From Paracoccaceae bacterium (GTDB lineage: Bacteria > Pseudomonadota > Alphaproteobacteria > Rhodobacterales > Rhodobacteraceae): 49,121 bases of DNA. The stretch spans positions 1-49,121 of the forward strand of contig JAKIUB010000022.1 of the NCBI GenBank assembly GCA_021647745.1, read 5' to 3'. Under the pieces are notes generated by a model that was given only the letters and a program-made list of their open reading frames with translations, did not search any database and had not been told where the DNA came from. This document shows, in pieces, positions 41,945-49,121 of the stretch. The position numbers were made by a program, and so were the translations under genes. Numbering within the stretch: the first letter of the stretch is position 1; every line of letters starts with the position of its first letter.

Positions 41945-43423
41945 TTAAACCCCGTAAATATCGCCGAATTTAGCATTTAGATACTCCAGCAGCGCCGAGG
42001 CCCCCGCCTTATGCCCCGTGGCATCTTCGATAAGCTGTGCCGGCGGCTTCATCCGTCCGTGATCATGCACATTCCGGTGCAACCACTCCAACGGCTCGCT
42101 CAGCTTACCCCGAGAAATCATATCATCCAAGCCCTTGATATCGCCTTGCATTTTGGCAAACAACTCGCCGGCATAAAGATTGCCCAGACTATAGGTCGGG
42201 AAATAGCCAAACAACCCCACAGACCAATGCACATCTTGCAAAACACCGTTAGCCGGCGCATCTACCGTCACGCCAAAATCTGCCTTGAAGCGCTCGTTCC
42301 ATGCGGATTCGAGGTCGTCCACCTCCAGATCGCCCTCGATCAGGGCGCGCTCGAGGTCAAAGCGCATCATGATATGCAGATTGTAATGGACCTCGTCGCT
42401 TTCGGTGCGAATATAGCTGCTGCGCACATTATTGACGGCCCTGTGGAAATCATCTGTCGTTTCCACGCCGATATCACCAAAATGCGCCTTGAACATCGGA
42501 AAAAGGTATTCGGCAAATGCCCGCGAGCGCCCGATCTGGTTTTCCATCATCCGGCTCTGGCTTTCATGCACCCCCATCGAGGCATAGCTATGCGCAGGGG
42601 CCAGACTATCCGCCCCCGGAATGTTCTGCTCATAAACCCCGTGGCCGGTCTCGTGGATGGTCGAATAGATACAATCAAACGGGTTGCTCGCATCCACGCG
42701 CGTGGTCAGGCGTACATCGCCCCCGTTGCCCGAGCAAAAAGGATGCACCGCGATATCCATTCGGCCAGCCTCCCAGTCATAGCCAAAAATCTCGGGCAAG
42801 GCGCGCGCAAGAGCCATTTGCCTATCCGCCGGAAAGTCTCCCTTTAGCGTTGGCATAACCTTGCCGCTATCCGCTATCCGTGCGCGCAGATCAACCAGAC
42901 CCTCGCGAAGATCAGCCAGTAAACCACTGATCTCACTTGTTTTCATCCCCGGTTCATAGTCATCCATCAAGGTATCATAGAGGCTGGAATTGCCGGTTTG
43001 CCGCGCGGCAGCCTCTTGCCGCTTGAGGTTAACCATCTCGCGCAAGGCGGGGGCAAAATCGGCAAAGCTCTGGGCCGCGCGGGCCTTGGCCCAGAGCCCT
43101 TGGGCCTTGGCCGCATGTTTGGCCAGCGCCTCGGCCAGATCGGCTGGCACCTTGAGCGCGGTACCAAAGGCTTTTTGGGCCTCGGCGATGTTGGTTTTTG
43201 CCGCGATGTCCAGCCCGTCTTGATCTATCCTGGAAATCCACTCCGGTATCCGCGGATCAGCGCGGCGGGCATGCAGCACCCCTTCAATCGCGCCCATATG
43301 CTCGGCGCGCTGGGTGCCGCCCTTCGGGGGCATCTGGGTTTCCTGATCCCATGAAAGCAAGCCTGAAACCTGTGCGAGCGCTGTGGTTTTCTTGATGTGA
43401 TCCAGCAGTAGTTCGTAGCTCAT
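41945..43423 (-). CDS. M32-family carboxypeptidase
   Basis: A 492-residue zinc metallocarboxypeptidase of the thermostable carboxypeptidase 1 (Taq) family. The HPFCSGNGGDVRLTTR segment and the HETGH zinc motif (about residues 250-262) are both present, followed by SYASMGVHESQSR and DEVHYNLHIMMRFDLERALI. These are cytoplasmic enzymes that trim C-terminal residues from peptides. It lies between ribD and nusB and points against ribD, 31 bases between stops. Its upstream neighbour nusB is on the same strand after a 75-base gap. Confidence 0.93.
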   Translation of the reverse strand: MSYELLLDHIKKTTALAQVSGLLSWDQETQMPPKGGTQRAEHMGAIEGVLHARRADPRIPEWISRIDQDGLDIAAKTNIAEAQKAFGTALKVPADLAEALAKHAAKAQGLWAKARAAQSFADFAPALREMVNLKRQEAAARQTGNSSLYDTLMDDYEPGMKTSEISGLLADLREGLVDLRARIADSGKVMPTLKGDFPADRQMALARALPEIFGYDWEAGRMDIAVHPFCSGNGGDVRLTTRVDASNPFDCIYSTIHETGHGVYEQNIPGADSLAPAHSYASMGVHESQSRMMENQIGRSRAFAEYLFPMFKAHFGDIGVETTDDFHRAVNNVRSSYIRTESDEVHYNLHIMMRFDLERALIEGDLEVDDLESAWNERFKADFGVTVDAPANGVLQDVHWSVGLFGYFPTYSLGNLYAGELFAKMQGDIKGLDDMISRGKLSEPLEWLHRNVHDHGRMKPPAQLIEDATGHKAGASALLEYLNAKFGDIYGV

Positions 43424-43498
43424 AGGTGCTCGCTTTTTTTCAGATGTTATGCCTGCGGGCCAGATTATCCGGCGCCTCTGCCCGCGCAGATGGCCAAT

Positions 43499-43987
43499 TC
43501 AACCTTTGGGGGTGAAAGCCTCGGGGTTTGTGGCACGGGCCATATGGTCCAGCACCGCGTTCACAAATCTGGCTTCCTTGCCACCGGGAAAAAACGCTTT
43601 GGCAATATCGACATACTCGCTAATCGCAACCTTTGGCGGCGTATCTTTGGCCACCAGTTCGGCCCCCGCAGCGCGAAAAACAGCACGCAAGGTCGGGTCG
43701 ATGCGATCAATCGGCCATTTGGCCACCAGGGCATCATCCGTCAGTTTGTCGATCTTGCCCTGCTCGGCGACCGCACGGTAGGTCACGGCGCGAAAAAGCT
43801 CCAGATTGCCCTCGGCATAGGTATCACCATCTATTTCGGCGCCAAAACGATGGGTCTCGAACTCTGCCTGCACGTCCTCAAGCGCCGCATCCGAGGCTTC
43901 CATCTGGAAAAGGGCTTGCACGGCAAACAGGCGCGCGGTGGTTTTCTTTTGCTTGGAGCGTTCGCGCCGTTCGCTTTGGCTTGCCAT
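43499..43987 (-). CDS. nusB: Transcription antitermination factor NusB
   Basis: A 162-residue helical RNA-binding protein that joins NusE at boxA in rRNA leaders. It shows RLFAVQALFQMEASDAALEDV (about 20-40), then DKLTDDALVAKWPIDRIDPTLRAVFRAAGAEL and a final YVDIAKAFFPGGKEARFVNAVLDHMA. The N-terminus is Lys/Arg-rich (SERRERSKQKKTT). It overlaps ribH by one base (TGATG-like junction), as is common in rib-nusB operons. Confidence 0.95.
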   Translation of the reverse strand: MASQSERRERSKQKKTTARLFAVQALFQMEASDAALEDVQAEFETHRFGAEIDGDTYAEGNLELFRAVTYRAVAEQGKIDKLTDDALVAKWPIDRIDPTLRAVFRAAGAELVAKDTPPKVAISEYVDIAKAFFPGGKEARFVNAVLDHMARATNPEAFTPKG

Positions 43988-44520
43988 CAGATGATCCCTT
44001 TATCCGGTTTTCCGGCCATTAAAATATGCTCGGAAGACGGGGAGATACCGCCCTTGACCCGCTTTGTAAAGCGCTGCTTGAGCATCAGCAAATGCAGGGC
44101 CGCTTGGGCCGCGCCACCACCTTTATTTAGCTCTGAAACCTTGGCTCGCACCTCTGCCTGCGCCATATTTTCGACCGTCAGGATACCGTTGCCAATACAT
44201 AGCCCCTCCAGCCCGAGCAGAGCCAGAGCGCGCGAGCTGTCATTGCAGACAGTTTCATAATGGGAGGTCTCGCCGCGCACCACGCAACCGAGCGCAACAA
44301 AGGCGTCAAAATGATTTGCCGCCAGTTTTATCGCAGTCGGAATTTCAAGCGCGCCTGGCACTTCGATGGTCTCGTGCTGACCACCGGCGGCGTTGACGGC
44401 CGCGCGCGCGCCTTCTACCAGTTCTGCCGCAATCCCGCGATAGTAGGGGGATAATACCAGCAAAACCCGAACCGGAACCTCAAAAACCGGCGCAGGCAGA
44501 TTATCATGTTCGACAGCCAT
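43987..44520 (-). CDS. ribH: 6,7-dimethyl-8-ribityllumazine synthase
   Basis: A 177-residue enzyme for the penultimate step of riboflavin synthesis. It has VLLVLSPYYRGIAAELVEGA (about 19-38), VPGALEIPTAIKLAA (about 53-67), ALGCVVRGETSHYETVC (about 76-92) and a later NGILTVENMAQAEVRA. The residues forming the active site in lumazine synthases (aromatic residue near the start, VxGxxExP, GxVxxGxTxHxxxV) are kept. It abuts ribB with no gap and overlaps nusB by one base. Confidence 0.94.
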   Translation of the reverse strand: MAVEHDNLPAPVFEVPVRVLLVLSPYYRGIAAELVEGARAAVNAAGGQHETIEVPGALEIPTAIKLAANHFDAFVALGCVVRGETSHYETVCNDSSRALALLGLEGLCIGNGILTVENMAQAEVRAKVSELNKGGGAAQAALHLLMLKQRFTKRVKGGISPSSEHILMAGKPDKGII

Positions 44521-45612
44521 TTATACCCCCTCTATTTTGCGGGTTTCAACAATACTCAGCCCGTATCCATCCAACGCCACCACATTGGGGCTAGGAGAAT
44601 TACTTAGTAAAATCAGTTCATTCAGGCCCAAAGCTGCCAATATTTGCGCGCCCAGACCATATTGCTTGAGCGTGCGCTCGGGGGCGACATCCAGCCCGAC
44701 ACTTGACACCATATCACGCAATAGCACCACCGCGCCACGCCCCTCGGCAGCAATCATCCGCATCGCGGCGGCCAGCTCGCCGGCCTTGCCGGGCACCAAC
44801 CCGAGCATATCCGCGCTTGGGCTGGCGGCATGCATCCGCACCATCAACGGTCCGCCCGAAATATCGCCCTTGGTCAGCACCGGATGCTCCACCCCCTTGA
44901 GTGTATCCCGGAATATTCGCAGCTGCCATGTGCCGCCATATTCGGACACCACCTCGCGGCTGGAAACCTCCACCACCAGATGGTCATGCCGCAGGCGATA
45001 GGCGATCAAATCCGAGATTGTGCCTATTTTCAGCTCGTGTTTTTTGGAAAAATCAATCAAATCCGGCAGCCGCGCCATGGTGCCGTCTTCGTTCATAATT
45101 TCGCAGATCACCCCCGAGGGATTCAGCCCGGCCAGTCGCGCGATATCGGTTGCCGCTTCGGTATGACCAGCCCGCACCAAAACCCCGCCCTCGCGCGCCC
45201 GAAGTGGAAAGACATGCCCCGGCGTGGCAATCTCGGCATTCCGCACCTGCGGGTTGATTGCGGTGGCGACTGTTTTTGCACGATCCTGCGCCGAAATACC
45301 GGTCGTAACCCCCTCGACCGCCTCGATAGACACGGTAAACGGGGTTTCATGGCGAGAGGAATTGCTGGAGGTCATCATCGGCACCCCGAGGCGCGCCACC
45401 TGTTCGCCGGTCATGGTCAGGCAGATCAACCCACGCCCGTGAGTCGCCATAAAATTGATCGCCTTATCGTCGGCCATCTCGGCGGGGATGACCAGATCAC
45501 CCTCGTTCTCGCGGTCCTCGTGGTCCACCAACACAAACATCCGCCCGGCTCTGGCATCTTCGAGAATTTCTTCAATAGGGGAAATGTCCCCGGCAAACGG
45601 ATTTTGCGACAT
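44521..45612 (-). CDS. ribB: DHBP synthase with degenerate GTP cyclohydrolase II domain (RibBX type)
   Basis: A 363-residue protein. The first 205 residues are a complete 3,4-dihydroxy-2-butanone 4-phosphate synthase (DHEDRENEGDLVIPAE, RHETPFTVSIEAVEGVTTGI, RAGHTEAATDIARLAG). The C-terminal 150 residues have the GTP cyclohydrolase II fold but read LMVRMHAASPSADMLGLVPG where the active enzyme has its zinc cysteines (SECxTGDxxxSxxCDCG). All three cysteines are lost, so GTP hydrolysis here is very unlikely. This matches the RibBX variant known from Proteobacteria. GTP cyclohydrolase II must be encoded elsewhere. It is the first gene of a ribB-ribH-nusB operon. Confidence 0.9.
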   Translation of the reverse strand: MSQNPFAGDISPIEEILEDARAGRMFVLVDHEDRENEGDLVIPAEMADDKAINFMATHGRGLICLTMTGEQVARLGVPMMTSSNSSRHETPFTVSIEAVEGVTTGISAQDRAKTVATAINPQVRNAEIATPGHVFPLRAREGGVLVRAGHTEAATDIARLAGLNPSGVICEIMNEDGTMARLPDLIDFSKKHELKIGTISDLIAYRLRHDHLVVEVSSREVVSEYGGTWQLRIFRDTLKGVEHPVLTKGDISGGPLMVRMHAASPSADMLGLVPGKAGELAAAMRMIAAEGRGAVVLLRDMVSSVGLDVAPERTLKQYGLGAQILAALGLNELILLSNSPSPNVVALDGYGLSIVETRKIEGV

Positions 45613-45695
45613 GCTGTTCTCCAGATTTGCCGCTAGGAGTATCGCACTTGCCTCAGCAACGCCAGTGCAAAACCGGCATCGACCAGCTACAAAAC

Positions 45696-46220
45696 CTAGT
45701 AGATAAACCGTATCTGGTCTGACCAGAAACGCTCCACCCGCCGCATGGTGGCGTTAATATCGTCCATATCTTCACCGTCAAGGATATCCTTCTTTTGCAA
45801 CAAGCTGGCATGGCGAGCAAATAGCTGTGCCACGGTCATACGCACATCACGACCCTTTTCGGTTAGTTTAACCCGCACCGCACGGCGGTCTACCGCACAT
45901 CTTTGATGGTGCATATAGCCCGCCTGCACCAGTTTTTTCAGGTTATAACTCACATTCGAGCCTTGGTAGTAGCCGCGCGATTTCAGCTCGCCTGCGGTCA
46001 CCTCGTTTTCGCCTATATTGAACAGCAGCAGCGCTTGCACTGAATTTATATCAATAATACCAAGCCGCTCGAACTCGTCTTTCACCACATCCAACAACAA
46101 GCGGTGGAGGCGCTCGATCAGCGCCAGATGCTCCATATATCCGCCAAGATAGATCGCGCTATCTGCGCTGCCGGCCTGCGCGCCGCCCTTCGGCTCTGTT
46201 TTCATCGCCGCTTGCGCCAT
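45696..46220 (-). CDS. MarR-family winged-helix regulator (LdtR-like)
   Basis: A 174-residue regulator. The winged helix is at about residues 60-130, with DINSVQALLLFNIGENEVT, SRGYYQGSNVSYNLKKLV as recognition helix and a wing followed by DRRAVRVKLTEKGRDV. The SNVSYNLKKL segment is typical of the alphaproteobacterial LdtR group, in which a member controls L,D-transpeptidase and stress genes in Liberibacter. I chose the ATG at 46220, preceded by GGAGGAAT; an in-frame TTG at 46241 has no ribosome site. It lies upstream of ribB on the same strand, with a gap of 83 bases, and is probably a separate unit. Confidence 0.85.
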   Translation of the reverse strand: MAQAAMKTEPKGGAQAGSADSAIYLGGYMEHLALIERLHRLLLDVVKDEFERLGIIDINSVQALLLFNIGENEVTAGELKSRGYYQGSNVSYNLKKLVQAGYMHHQRCAVDRRAVRVKLTEKGRDVRMTVAQLFARHASLLQKKDILDGEDMDDINATMRRVERFWSDQIRFIY

Positions 46221-46297
46221 GATAATTCCTCCAAATTTCAAATCTGGAGACAGTTTGGCCCAACAAGTCCAAATAACGCGTTAAAACCGGCAGAAAT

Positions 46298-46555
46298 TCA
46301 AAATAATTTTATTTCAGCCTGTATTTTTTGCAAAATTCTCCGATGTTCGCCCGGCACAGCGGCCTGCCCGGTAAACCAAGGGTAAAGATCTGTGTCATTT
46401 TCCTCCATAAAGGCTTCCAGTTCATCCAGATCGTCAGCATCCAGCTCCGCCAGCTTATGGTCAACGAAAGTGCCTAGAATCAGATCCATCTCTTTCGTGC
46501 CGCGATGCCACGCGCGCATTTTTATCCGCTTCAGCCGGTGCTCATGGGTTTCCAT
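46298..46555 (-). CDS. sdhE: Succinate dehydrogenase assembly factor SdhE
   Basis: An 85-residue helical protein of the SdhE/SdhAF2 family, which helps to attach FAD covalently to SdhA. It contains RLKRIKMRAWHRGTKEMD with the conserved RGxxE motif, and FMEENDTDLYPWFTG. AAGGAGC lies just before the chosen ATG at 46555; the longer frame to 46603 is unlikely. It stands alone between the MarR gene and the divergent serS, with no sdh genes in the window. Confidence 0.9.
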   Translation of the reverse strand: METHEHRLKRIKMRAWHRGTKEMDLILGTFVDHKLAELDADDLDELEAFMEENDTDLYPWFTGQAAVPGEHRRILQKIQAEIKLF

Positions 46556-46733
46556 AATATGCTCCTTTTTGCGCACCCTAAGTTTTTCCCTGCCAAACTG
46601 CAATTGCTGATACGTTAGCCAAAACTATCCTCCGAACTGCGCATCAAGCTGTAGGGCGGGGTTCCCCCTTCCCCTCTTCCTCAACATATTGCATAACACC
46701 CAAAACCCCGATTCCAGCCACAAGGCCGCCCAA

Positions 46734-48023
46734 ATGCACGATATTAAAGCTATCCGCCAAGATCCTGCCGCCTTTGACACGGGCCTCAAGCGCCGTGGCC
46801 TCCCCCCCCAAGCCGCCGATATTCTTCATATCGACGATGCCCGCCGCGCTGCCATCCATGCCTCCGAGCAGGCTCTGGCCGAGCGCAATGCTGCCTCCAA
46901 GCAGGTAGGCGCTGCCAAAGCCAAGGGTGACGAGGCCGAGTTCGAGCGTCTCCGTGCCTTGGTCTCCGCCAAAAAATCCGAGATCGCGGAGCTGGAGGAG
47001 CAGGCCAAGGCCGAGAGCGCCCGCCTGAATGACATCCTCATGTCCCTGCCCAACCTCCCCGCCGATGACATCCCCGACGGGGCCGACGAGGCCGACAATG
47101 TCGAGGTCCGCCGCGTGGGCACCCTCCGCAATTTCACCTTCACTCCCAAGGAGCATTACGAGGTGCCCGCCGCCGCCAAAGGCCTCGATTTCGAGACCGC
47201 CGCCAAGCTCAGCGGCTCGCGTTTTGTGGTGCTCAAAGGCGCGATGAACCGCCTGCACCGCGCGCTCGGCCAGTTCATGCTCAACACCCATGTGGACGAA
47301 AACGGTTTTACGGAAATCTGGACACCGGTATTGGTGCGCGACGAGGCCATGTATGGCTCCGGCCAGCTGCCGAAGTTTGCCGAGGACAGCTACCGCACCG
47401 AAAACGGCTGGTGGCTGATCCCCACCGCCGAGGTGACGCTGGTAAATTCGGAGGCAGGTAACATCATCGCCGAGGCCGACCTCCCCATCCGCCTCACCGC
47501 CCACTCCCAATGCTTCCGCTCTGAAGCAGGCTCGGCAGGTCGTGATACCGCTGGCATGCTGCGCCAGCACCAGTTCGAAAAGGTCGAAATGGTCGCCTTT
47601 ACCAAGCCCGAAGACAGCGCCGCCGAGCTGGAGCGCATGACCAAATGCGCCGAGGGCATTCTGGACGCGCTCAACATCCCCTACCGCACCGTGGTGCTTT
47701 GCACCGGAGACGTCGGCTTTGGCATGCGCAAAACCTATGACATCGAGGCCTGGCTCCCCGGCCAAAACACCTACCGCGAAATCTCCAGCTGCTCCGTTGC
47801 CGATGCCTTCCAAGCCCGCCGCATGAACACCCGCTACCGCGTTGAGGGCGGAAAGCCCGACTTTGTGCACACGCTAAACGGCTCCGGCCTCGCCGTTGGC
47901 CGCACCCTGATCGCGGTGATTGAAAACAACCAGCAAGAGGATGGCAGCATCACCATCCCAGAGGTGCTGCGGGCATATATGGGTGGCAAATCCACCATCA
48001 CCCCAAACGGCGACCTCACGTAG
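46734..48023 (+). CDS. serS: Seryl-tRNA synthetase
   Basis: A 429-residue class II synthetase. The N-terminal coiled-coil arm that contacts the long variable arm of tRNA-Ser covers about 25-105. The catalytic core has motif 2 (FRSEAGSAGRDTAGMLRQHQ), motif 3 (GSGLAVGRTLIAVIENNQ) and the EISSCSVADAFQARRMNTRY segment. The ATG at 46734 gives the family start MHDIKAIRQDP; an upstream in-frame start at 46689 is not family-like. A long open frame on the opposite strand is a shadow of its high-G+C codons. Confidence 0.97.
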   Translation: MHDIKAIRQDPAAFDTGLKRRGLPPQAADILHIDDARRAAIHASEQALAERNAASKQVGAAKAKGDEAEFERLRALVSAKKSEIAELEEQAKAESARLNDILMSLPNLPADDIPDGADEADNVEVRRVGTLRNFTFTPKEHYEVPAAAKGLDFETAAKLSGSRFVVLKGAMNRLHRALGQFMLNTHVDENGFTEIWTPVLVRDEAMYGSGQLPKFAEDSYRTENGWWLIPTAEVTLVNSEAGNIIAEADLPIRLTAHSQCFRSEAGSAGRDTAGMLRQHQFEKVEMVAFTKPEDSAAELERMTKCAEGILDALNIPYRTVVLCTGDVGFGMRKTYDIEAWLPGQNTYREISSCSVADAFQARRMNTRYRVEGGKPDFVHTLNGSGLAVGRTLIAVIENNQQEDGSITIPEVLRAYMGGKSTITPNGDLT

Positions 48024-48813
48024 GGTGCGCGCTCTGCATGCACCGTTCCACCATCTCCATCGGATACCCAAACCCAAGCCCCCGCCGCGCCCGGATATCT
48101 GCCCACCAAAGCGCATTCGCCGCCGCCCAACCCAGCACCTCTTGCGGGTTGGCCCCACAGGCATCTGAAACCTTCCCCACCAACCGCGCCATCCTGCCCG
48201 AATCCTTATGCACCGGCGCAAAATCCCACGGGTTCAAAAACATGTTGGCGTAGTCAAAGACAGGCGGCCCTCGTAGCCCGATCGGGTCAATCAAGCACCA
48301 CCCCGCGCCCCGCCGCATAATATTGCGCGGATGCACATCTCCGTGTAGCGCCACGTTTTCATCCACCCCTGCCAGCAACCCACGCAATTGTTCTTGCGCC
48401 TCTGCCGCTGCGGATTCTTCCCAAGCCAAAGCCTCCGAAAAATGCGCCTCCAGGTCCACCAGCCCCTCGGCTGACACCCCCTCCTCATGCGCCGCCCGCA
48501 CCAGCCCAATCGCCACATCCTCGGCCGCCTCGCTTTCACCCGCCTGCCAGCGCGCAATCAGCATCGCCCCATCAAGCCGCTCCATCAGCACCGCCCGCCC
48601 CTCCTGCGCCAACACCACTACGGAGTTATCCCCCGAATACCGTGCCAAAAGCCGCATCCCCGCGCCCTCGCGCCGCACACCCTCAGCGCTCAACACCTTC
48701 ACCACCACCTGCCGCCCATCCACCAGCCGCCCCGCATAAAGCGTGGCCTGCGGCGAGTCGATCATCACCTCGGCTTCTATCACCCCAAACCTGTTCAATT
48801 CATCCTTGTGCAT
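48016..48813 (-). CDS. Aminoglycoside/hydroxyurea phosphotransferase-family kinase
   Basis: A 265-residue kinase-like protein of the APH(6)/hydroxyurea kinase family. It has an N-terminal VVVKVLSAEGVRREGAGMRLL region with the ATP-binding Lys and Glu, the catalytic ENVALHGDVHPRNIM loop (Asp in HGD) and the metal-binding CLIDPIGLRGPPVFD. Such proteins phosphorylate streptomycin-like drugs or unknown small molecules; chromosomal members are often not resistance genes. I chose the ATG at 48813; a GTG at 48828 is also possible. Its stop overlaps the serS stop region by eight bases on the other strand, and it separates serS from surE. Confidence 0.85.
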   Translation of the reverse strand: MHKDELNRFGVIEAEVMIDSPQATLYAGRLVDGRQVVVKVLSAEGVRREGAGMRLLARYSGDNSVVVLAQEGRAVLMERLDGAMLIARWQAGESEAAEDVAIGLVRAAHEEGVSAEGLVDLEAHFSEALAWEESAAAEAQEQLRGLLAGVDENVALHGDVHPRNIMRRGAGWCLIDPIGLRGPPVFDYANMFLNPWDFAPVHKDSGRMARLVGKVSDACGANPQEVLGWAAANALWWADIRARRGLGFGYPMEMVERCMQSAHPT

Positions 48814-48994
48814 GCCGCAAACTACCACCTAGCCAGCGCCTCGTCAGCCCCCATCAAGGGGAGTGCTCATTTCTAGCTGGCGCAATCGTGGTATTTTTGA
48901 CTCACCTGTTAAAAATCTCTCCCATCCTCACGGCCAGTGCTGGACCTCCCCCCGTAGCCCCCCTAAAAAGAACCAAATCATTTACGAGGGCCCT

Positions 48995-49121
48995 ATGCGC
49001 ATCCTGATCACCAATGACGATGGCATCACCGCCCCCGGCCTCAAGGTTATGGAAGCTGTGGCCAAAGAGATTGCCGGCCCTCAGGGCGAGGTCTGGACTG
49101 TTGCACCTGTTTCCGAGCAAT
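48995..49121 (+). CDS. surE: 5'-nucleotidase SurE (5' end only)
   Basis: The first 42 residues of SurE are visible: MRILITNDDGITAPGLKVME with the metal-binding NDDG motif, then VWTVAPVSEQ. SurE is a survival phosphatase acting on nucleoside monophosphates. GAGGG lies just before the ATG at 48995. The gene runs off the right edge of the window. In related genomes it follows serS and precedes pcm. Confidence 0.93.
   Translation, partial: MRILITNDDGITAPGLKVMEAVAKEIAGPQGEVWTVAPVSEQ

Noticed and set aside
45613..45695. FMN riboswitch upstream of ribB
   Set aside because: The conserved RFN-element sequences were not found in this short spacer, nor upstream of nrdR-ribD.
46644..47870. A 408-codon open frame antisense to serS, rich in Gly and Ala
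   Set aside because: The plus strand encodes an unmistakable seryl-tRNA synthetase over the same bases. The antisense translation is low-complexity and matches no family; such shadows are common in G+C-rich genes.
48016..48813. An acquired aminoglycoside resistance gene
   Set aside because: It lies in core DNA between serS and surE with similar base composition and no mobile element, so it is more likely a resident kinase of unknown substrate.
1..49121. CRISPR array, rRNA operon or phage structural genes
   Set aside because: No regularly spaced 25-40 base repeats, no rRNA sequence and no capsid, portal or tail genes were seen. The only regular repeat is the short 13-base array before rpoD, which has no spacers.

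Overview
The window looks like a chromosomal segment from an alphaproteobacterium of the Rhodobacterales (Roseobacter/Rhodobacter type). This rests on gene order and family flavour: ribosomal protein L21 with a long basic and helix-hairpin-helix tail followed by L27, acetyltransferases, obgE-proB-proA; dnaG-rpoD preceded by a small membrane protein; an alphaproteobacterial MarR regulator of the LdtR type; and a RibB protein whose GTP cyclohydrolase II half is degenerate. The genus cannot be told from the sequence alone.

Layout. (1) Bases 1-3.3 kb are eroded accessory DNA: a lipoprotein gene, a gene cut off by an intact IS3-family element (762-1999), a 5'-truncated DarT-like ADP-ribosyltransferase, and a serine recombinase reduced to fragments that abut tRNA-Ser(CGA). 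(2) 3.4-13.6 kb is core: LysR regulator and a divergent DUF1127 gene, rplU-rpmA with a clear promoter and terminator, two genes carrying three GNAT domains, obgE, proB, proA and pepN. (3) 13.6-32.3 kb is one large formate dehydrogenase biogenesis region. The minus-strand operon reads DUF3305, DUF3306, TorD-like chaperone, small TAT-target protein, FdhA (cysteine, not selenocysteine), FdhB, FdhC, an NtrC-like response regulator without GAFTGA, and its kinase. Divergently there are a 649-residue multi-cluster ferredoxin, an Mrp ATPase, a biotin/lipoate-ligase-like protein without the catalytic lysine, and a DUF6505-type protein. Converging on these from the right is fdhD-mobA-tupB-tupC-tupA (sulfurtransferase, molybdopterin guanylyltransferase, tungstate ABC importer). 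(4) 32.6-49.1 kb is housekeeping: gatB, rluD-like, DUF6476, dnaG, rpoD, a small lipoprotein, nrdR-ribD, an M32 carboxypeptidase, nusB, ribH, ribB(X), a MarR regulator, sdhE, serS, a small-molecule kinase and the start of surE.

How it fits together. The formate region encodes metal uptake (TupABC), cofactor maturation (MobA, FdhD), Fe-S handling (probably Mrp), folding and TAT export (TorD-like protein, TAT target), the periplasmic enzyme with its membrane cytochrome b (FdhABC), an unusual soluble Fe-S protein and a dedicated two-component system. It reads as a self-contained module for a tungsten- or molybdenum-dependent respiratory formate dehydrogenase, with at least five parts of unknown function (DUF3305, DUF3306, ferredoxin, ligase-like protein, DUF6505-type protein). 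This is the most promising place to look for undescribed biology. The left edge is a decayed island at a tRNA gene. No CRISPR array, rRNA operon or prophage structural gene was seen.
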